From contig PKZC01000220.1 in NCBI GenBank assembly GCA_003132905.1, positions 7,171-16,492 on the forward strand: a stretch of DNA of 9,322 bases, given 5' to 3'. Positions 5,782 through 9,322 of the stretch are shown piece by piece. Below the pieces are notes generated by a model. That model ran no database searches, had not been told where the DNA came from, and was given only the letters and a program-made list of their open reading frames with translations. A program made the translations under genes and the position numbers. Every line of letters starts with the position of its first letter. Positions within the stretch are counted from its first letter, which is position 1. The DNA is from Bryobacterales bacterium (GTDB lineage: Bacteria > Acidobacteriota > Terriglobia > Bryobacterales > Bryobacteraceae).

Positions 5782-8205
5782 TTACAGCAGCGTCAGTGGA
5801 TCCACATCGATTACCAAACCAGTGGCGGGCCACTTCTGTTCCCTAGCGAAGCGCTGCAAACCGCGCAGCGTCTCATTGAGAATTTTTCGATCTGCGGCTT
5901 TCAATAAAAGCTGATAGCGGAATTCGCTCTTCAGTTTAGGTACCGGAGCTTCTGCCGGTCCCAGCACCTTCACGCCTTCGGGCGCCGGATCGAGGAATCG
6001 CCCCAACTCGGCGCTCATCGCGAGCGCATCCTCCTGTTTCTGGCTTCGCACCAGCACATTCGCCAGCGCCGCGAATGGCGGGTAGCGCATCAACTTCCGG
6101 AATTGAATCTCCTTCCGATAAAACCCCTCGTAATTTTGCTCCGATGCCAGCCGCACCGCGTAATGCTCTGGATTGATGGTCTGAATGAGCACGATGCCAG
6201 GCAAGTTGCCGCGCCCGGCGCGTCCGGCCGCCTGCGTCAATAGCTGGAAGGTGCGCTCAGCGGCGCGAAAATCGGGCAGGCCCAGTCCGATATCGGCCGA
6301 CACGATGCCAACCAGAGTCACATTCGGAATATCGTGCCCCTTGGCGATCATCTGCGTGCCCACCAGAATGTCGAAATTGCCGTCGCGAAAGCCATGCAGA
6401 ATGGTCTCGAAGTGGCGCTTGCCGCTGACGGTATCGCGATCCATGCGGGCAATCCGCGCCTGGGGAAAATCGCGATGCAGCTCTTCTTCCACTTTCTCCG
6501 AACCGGTACCAACGAAATTCAGATACTCGCTCCCGCATTTCGGACACACCGTGGGGACCTTTTCCGCGTAGTTGCAGTAGTGGCAAAGCATGCGGCGGTC
6601 GCGCCGGTGAAAGGTCAACGTAACCGCGCAGTTGACGCACTCCAGCCGCTCGCCGCACGCCCGGCAGGCAACGAAACTGGAAAAGCCCCGCCGGTTCAGC
6701 AGCAGCATGGTCTGCTCATGGCTCTTCAAGCGTTCATCCACGGTCTCTACCAGCCGGCGTGAGAACGTCGACTGCTTGCGCGTTTCCAGAAACTCGTGCC
6801 GCATGTCGATCACTTCGACGTCCGGCATAGGCCGCTGCTCGATTCGCTCCGGCAACGTGAGCAGCGTATACTTGCCGCGTTCCGAGTTATAGCGGCTCTC
6901 TAGACTGGGCGTCGCCGATCCGAGCACGGCCACCGCGTTGGCTTCACGCGCGCGAACGATAGCGACATCGCGGCCGTTGTAGCGCGGCGTCTCCTGCTGT
7001 TTGTAACTGGCGTCGTGCTCTTCGTCGATCACGACCAGGCCCAAGTTCTGCACCGGCGCGAAAACGCCAGATCGTGTGCCGACAACCACTGTGGCGATGC
7101 CGCCGCGAATCCGCCGCCACTGTTCGGCGCGTTCGGCGTCATGGAAGGCCGAATGGAGAATGGCTACGCGGTCGCCGAAGCGATGGAAGAATTGCCCAGC
7201 CACGGCCGGTGTCAGCGCGATTTCCGGCACCAGCAGCAGCGCGCTTCGGCCCAGAGCTATGGTGGCGTCGATCGATTTCAGGTACACCTCGGTCTTTCCC
7301 GAACCCGTGACGCCTTCGAGCAGAAACGTCTGAAACTGACCGCCACGAAGCGAGGCTTCGATCTGCTGGTACGCTTCCTGCTGGTGCGGATTGAGCGTCC
7401 GTGGCGCTACATCGCTCTTGAAGACGCCAGTGGGAGCTTCCGGTTCGAGCGTGATCAGATTGCGCCGGGCAAGGGACCGCGCGGCCTGGCTTGCGCCCTT
7501 GACCGACGCCTCCAACTGCTCCAGATTGTGAGTGCCCGGGTGCAGCTCCAGAAACGCGTGCAACTCGCGTTCGCGCTTGGTCAGTTTCAGACCGTCGGAT
7601 GCCGGCCTAAGGAACGAAGCCCTCAGCCGCGTGGATGATGCACGCAACGGGTCGCGCTGCGCTTCCAAATCCTCCATTGCGACGAAGCCCTTTTTCTCGA
7701 GTGACCGGATTACACTGAGCGCATTCGGCAGCTTCTTTTGCAGGTACGACGCTGACAGCGGCCGACCCTCGAGCAGCCGCAGGATTTGAAGCGTGGCATC
7801 TTCTTCTTCGGCGCCGAGTAGGAGTTGCCGCGCCGTGTCGCGCCCAGCGTCGGTAAGCGAATAGAGCTTGGTTTTGCGAACTTCGCCGCTGAGCGGTGTC
7901 ATGCTGCGCAGTACTTCGCCTAACGGCGCACAATAGTACTGAGCGATCCAACGGCCCAGTGAGAGCAGATTGGAGTCGAGCACCGGCTCTTCATCGATCA
8001 GCCGGAATGCTTCCTTCACCGACCCTGCGGCCGCGCCCTCAGGCACATCCGGACGAAGCGCGAGTACCATCCCGGTAAGCTTCCTAGGGCCGAACGGAAC
8101 CAGCAGCCGGCAGCCGGGCTGGACGCGTGTTTGCATCGTTTCGGGCAGCCGGTAGGTAAACGCTTGATCGAGCGGCACCGGCAAGCTGACGTCGCAGTAC
8201 ATCAT
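5782..8205 (-). CDS. priA: Primosomal protein N' (replication restart helicase PriA)
   Basis: PriA is a 3'-5' superfamily 2 DNA helicase that recognises stalled forks and D-loops and directs reloading of the replicative helicase. Counting from the ATG at 8205 the protein has 807 residues. The N-terminal 3'-DNA-binding domain starts as VSLPVPLDQAFTYRLPE and contains PGCRLLVPFG. Helicase motifs follow in order: Walker A GVTGSGKT (298-305), DEEH (394-397), GSATPSLES (429-437), VGTQMIAKGHD (615-625) and QAAGRAGRG (658-666). Between the helicase lobes are eight cysteines at 514, 517, 523, 526, 541, 544, 554 and 557, the same spacing as the two zinc sites of E. coli PriA. The C-terminal domain ends IDVDPLTLL. 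The start was placed at 8205 (a second ATG follows at 8202) by alignment to the family. The frame remains open to a GTG at 8373, adding 56 residues unlike PriA, with GC at only about half of third codon positions. No Shine-Dalgarno sequence precedes either start. Confidence 0.96.
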   Translation of the reverse strand: MMYCDVSLPVPLDQAFTYRLPETMQTRVQPGCRLLVPFGPRKLTGMVLALRPDVPEGAAAGSVKEAFRLIDEEPVLDSNLLSLGRWIAQYYCAPLGEVLRSMTPLSGEVRKTKLYSLTDAGRDTARQLLLGAEEEDATLQILRLLEGRPLSASYLQKKLPNALSVIRSLEKKGFVAMEDLEAQRDPLRASSTRLRASFLRPASDGLKLTKRERELHAFLELHPGTHNLEQLEASVKGASQAARSLARRNLITLEPEAPTGVFKSDVAPRTLNPHQQEAYQQIEASLRGGQFQTFLLEGVTGSGKTEVYLKSIDATIALGRSALLLVPEIALTPAVAGQFFHRFGDRVAILHSAFHDAERAEQWRRIRGGIATVVVGTRSGVFAPVQNLGLVVIDEEHDASYKQQETPRYNGRDVAIVRAREANAVAVLGSATPSLESRYNSERGKYTLLTLPERIEQRPMPDVEVIDMRHEFLETRKQSTFSRRLVETVDERLKSHEQTMLLLNRRGFSSFVACRACGERLECVNCAVTLTFHRRDRRMLCHYCNYAEKVPTVCPKCGSEYLNFVGTGSEKVEEELHRDFPQARIARMDRDTVSGKRHFETILHGFRDGNFDILVGTQMIAKGHDIPNVTLVGIVSADIGLGLPDFRAAERTFQLLTQAAGRAGRGNLPGIVLIQTINPEHYAVRLASEQNYEGFYRKEIQFRKLMRYPPFAALANVLVRSQKQEDALAMSAELGRFLDPAPEGVKVLGPAEAPVPKLKSEFRYQLLLKAADRKILNETLRGLQRFAREQKWPATGLVIDVDPLTLL

Positions 8206-8248
8206 GAAGTCGCGTACATGAAAGCCGAATTGTAGCGCAAGCTTCCAA

Positions 8249-8266
8249 AGTACCTTCAGTACCTTC
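8249..8266. repeat. Exact tandem duplication of 9 bp
   Basis: AGTACCTTC occurs twice back to back (8249-8257 and 8258-8266). On the minus strand, in the open priA frame, it would encode Lys-Val-Leu twice. A 9-bp duplication preserves the frame, but two copies of a short word are also compatible with slippage in non-coding DNA. Confidence 0.7.
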
Positions 8267-8422
8267 TTGCGTTTGGCAGATAAATCTTCCTTTACAAGCG
8301 CCAACAAATCTTGCAGAATTGTTCTTAACCGTTGAGCGTCCCGAGAGCGCCGGTGGCCTTTGTAACGGGTCACTATCGTTTGGCGTCAATAAAAGTGGAA
8401 GGATGCGACCTAGTCGTCGATA

Positions 8423-8427
8423 AGGAG
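8423..8427 (+). promoter_or_regulatory. Distant Shine-Dalgarno of the 8442 gene
   Basis: AGGAG, within TAAGGAGATT, is a strong Shine-Dalgarno core but lies 14 nt before the ATG at 8442, longer than usual. An in-frame TAG at 8430-8432 excludes any start nearer to it. A weaker AGG at 8431-8433 is 8 nt from the ATG. Confidence 0.45.
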
Positions 8428-8441
8428 ATTAGGCCGTCACC

Positions 8442-9068
8442 ATGGATATTGTTGGAGACCGCAAGTTCGTAGAGGTGCCTGGGGAAAAAACACACGAACT
8501 CCCCCCGCTGTTAGTGCGCACCAGCCCCAACGTCAGACGCTTGGATCGCGTGGTTGGCATGGCCAACAACTTGATCGATTCCGAAGACATGATGGCGCCA
8601 CCCGCTTTTGATGGTCCGGTTCCGGACTTCCAAGTGGATCGCCGCAAAATGGATCTGGCGATTAACCTCACCGATCAGTACCTGCGCTTCGTCACGCAGT
8701 GGCAGTGGGGCGATAGCATTCTCGAATGGATCCGGCAGTGCGAGATCACTTTTGGCACACGCCTGGAGCTGCGCAACTTGCTACGGCCCGACGTCTGGCC
8801 GCACGCTGGCCGCTCCAGTTTTGTAATGCTGCTCGAAGATAAAGCGATTCCGGCCGAAGGCGTCGAATTTGAAAAGGCCGTTGGCATGCGCCTTACCTTC
8901 CGCCAGCCTCCGCCGATTTCCTGCTTCTCTAACCAGTTTCTGTTCTATTTGAATTCAACGGTCGCCACCAGCGCCTTCGACACCTGGTCGCACCTCAGCC
9001 CATCGCCGCAGTCCTATTTGCCGCCCGAGCGCTTCACTTTCGACATTATCGATATGTCGTTAAGTTAG
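8442..9068 (+). CDS. Hypothetical protein, 208 residues, family not recognised
   Basis: I do not recognise this protein. It has no signal peptide or membrane segment and looks like a soluble cytoplasmic protein. The N-terminal ~70 residues are Pro/Asp-rich and hydrophilic, with PPLLVRTSPNVRRLDR and a stretch of methionines near DSEDMM. From about residue 70 the sequence looks globular, with a predicted helix through a Trp-rich segment (QWQWGDSILEWIRQCE), and then alternating hydrophobic strands in the C-terminal half (SSFVMLLED, VGMRLTF, SNQFLFYLN, RFTFDIIDM). There are two cysteines and no obvious metal or nucleotide motif. Only the ATG at 8442 can be the start, since an in-frame TAG lies 12 nt upstream. 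Base use resembles the neighbouring genes, which argues for a resident gene. It is divergent from priA and ends 8 bp from the rmuC-like gene, so the context gives no functional clue beyond proximity to DNA-maintenance genes. A taxon-restricted protein is the likeliest explanation. Confidence 0.8.
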   Translation: MDIVGDRKFVEVPGEKTHELPPLLVRTSPNVRRLDRVVGMANNLIDSEDMMAPPAFDGPVPDFQVDRRKMDLAINLTDQYLRFVTQWQWGDSILEWIRQCEITFGTRLELRNLLRPDVWPHAGRSSFVMLLEDKAIPAEGVEFEKAVGMRLTFRQPPPISCFSNQFLFYLNSTVATSAFDTWSHLSPSPQSYLPPERFTFDIIDMSLS

Positions 9069-9076
9069 ACTTTCAG

Positions 9077-9322
9077 CTAAAAGCCGTTCACCGCGCGCGG
9101 ACGACGCGTCAGCAGATCAATTTGCTCTGGCGCTTCCGGTTCGTCCCCGTTCGACACGCCCAACTCGCGCATCTTCCGCAGCGAAGGCACCAGACGCGAA
9201 TCCCACGATCCTACAGACCGGTTGTACGCTTCCACCGTCTTCTCCAGAAGCCTGCCCGTATCCGAATAATGCTCCTGTACCAATTGCACGCGCTCGTACA
9301 TCTCCGTTGCAACGCGACGAAT
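9077..9322 (-). CDS. rmuC: RmuC-like DNA recombination protein, C-terminal end only
   Basis: The frame is open from the right edge to TAG at 9079-9077, so only the last 81 residues are visible, and any internal ATG, such as that at 9301, is not the true start. The visible part begins IRRVATEMYERVQLVQEHY and continues DTGRLLEKTVEAYNRSVGSW, then SRLVPSLRKMRELGV. This matches the C-terminal part of the RmuC family, where a helix with Y-x-R-h-x-x-h-x-E-H is followed by A-Y-N-x-x-V/I-G-S and S-R-h-L-P-x-x-R-K-h-x-E-L. RmuC is a coiled-coil protein with a nuclease-like core that limits inversions at short inverted repeats. Only the family's tail is seen, so the nuclease-like core could not be checked. 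The last 25 residues, polar and ending RAVNGF, are not conserved. It is convergent with the 8442 gene. Confidence 0.72.
   Translation of the reverse strand: MRRVATEMYERVQLVQEHYSDTGRLLEKTVEAYNRSVGSWDSRLVPSLRKMRELGVSNGDEPEAPEQIDLLTRRPRAVNGF

Larger units (their letters stand above)
8206..8441. other. Region between priA and the divergent unknown gene
   Basis: This 236-bp stretch is priA leader or an N-terminal extension of priA (8206-8373) plus the divergent upstream region of the 8442 gene. On the minus strand TTGACG (8389-8384, five of six matches to a -35) and TACAAA (8364-8359, four of six to a -10) are 19 bp apart, a weak candidate priA promoter. If used, transcription would begin near 8352, inside the putative extension, and would exclude the GTG at 8373. 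A tandem 9-bp repeat lies at 8249-8266. No convincing rightward promoter was found, although one must exist for the 8442 gene unless it is read from farther away. No RNA gene is evident. Confidence 0.45.

Noticed and set aside
5771..5785. GTAAA/TTTAC inverted repeat at the 4806-gene and priA stops as a terminator
   Set aside because: Only five A/T-rich pairs with a 5-nt loop and no T-run. Facing TAA stop codons create this symmetry automatically.
9065..9080. TTAG/CTAA inverted repeat between the last two genes
   Set aside because: Four pairs only, made by two facing TAG stop codons; too weak for a terminator.
9077..9301. A separate 74-residue gene starting at ATG 9301
   Set aside because: The frame stays open to the window edge and the residues before the Met continue the RmuC-like pattern, so this is the end of a larger gene.
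1..9322. Mobile element, CRISPR, toxin-antitoxin or defence system
   Set aside because: No transposase, integrase, terminal repeats, spacer-repeat array or known defence domain was seen on either strand.

Overview
The window reads as a chromosomal segment of a GC-rich, non-pathogen-like bacterium. The best taxonomic guess is an Acidobacteriota member (Bryobacter/Solibacter-like). This is inferred from the futalosine-type menaquinone gene mqnD, the secreted HEAT-repeat protein beside it, the multi-PAS hybrid kinase and the taxon-restricted-looking hypothetical proteins. It cannot be proved from the sequence alone. I see no rRNA, tRNA, CRISPR array, transposase, phage gene or clear sign of recent transfer.

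Layout. Positions 1-4654 form a leftward block. In transcription order it holds a PAS-PAS-HisKA-HATPase-REC-HPt hybrid histidine kinase (4654-2234), mqnD (2154-1309) and a secreted HEAT-repeat protein that starts at 1297 and runs off the left edge of the window. The last two are tightly coupled: the mqnD stop codon is part of the next gene's ribosome binding site. A 79-bp gap with a perfect 7-bp inverted repeat separates the kinase from mqnD. A 151-bp divergent region (4655-4805) with a plausible promoter leads rightward into a secreted repeat protein of unknown function (4806-5774). That gene meets priA (8205-5782, leftward) tail to tail with 7 bp between stops. A second divergent region (8206-8441) leads rightward into a 208-residue protein I do not recognise (8442-9068). 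That gene in turn meets, tail to tail with 8 bp between stops, the C-terminal end of an RmuC-like gene entering from the right edge.

Functional picture. Two genes, priA and the rmuC end, concern DNA replication restart and recombination, and one, mqnD, concerns respiratory quinone synthesis. The hybrid kinase is a self-contained phosphorelay with no output regulator in view. The two secreted proteins (HEAT repeats; a newly noticed ~32-residue beta-type repeat) look like envelope or periplasmic scaffolds. I found no convincing undescribed multi-gene system. The most interesting items are the regular ~32-residue repeat protein at 4806-5774, the unrecognised protein at 8442-9068, the odd 5' end of priA, and the inverted repeat in front of mqnD.
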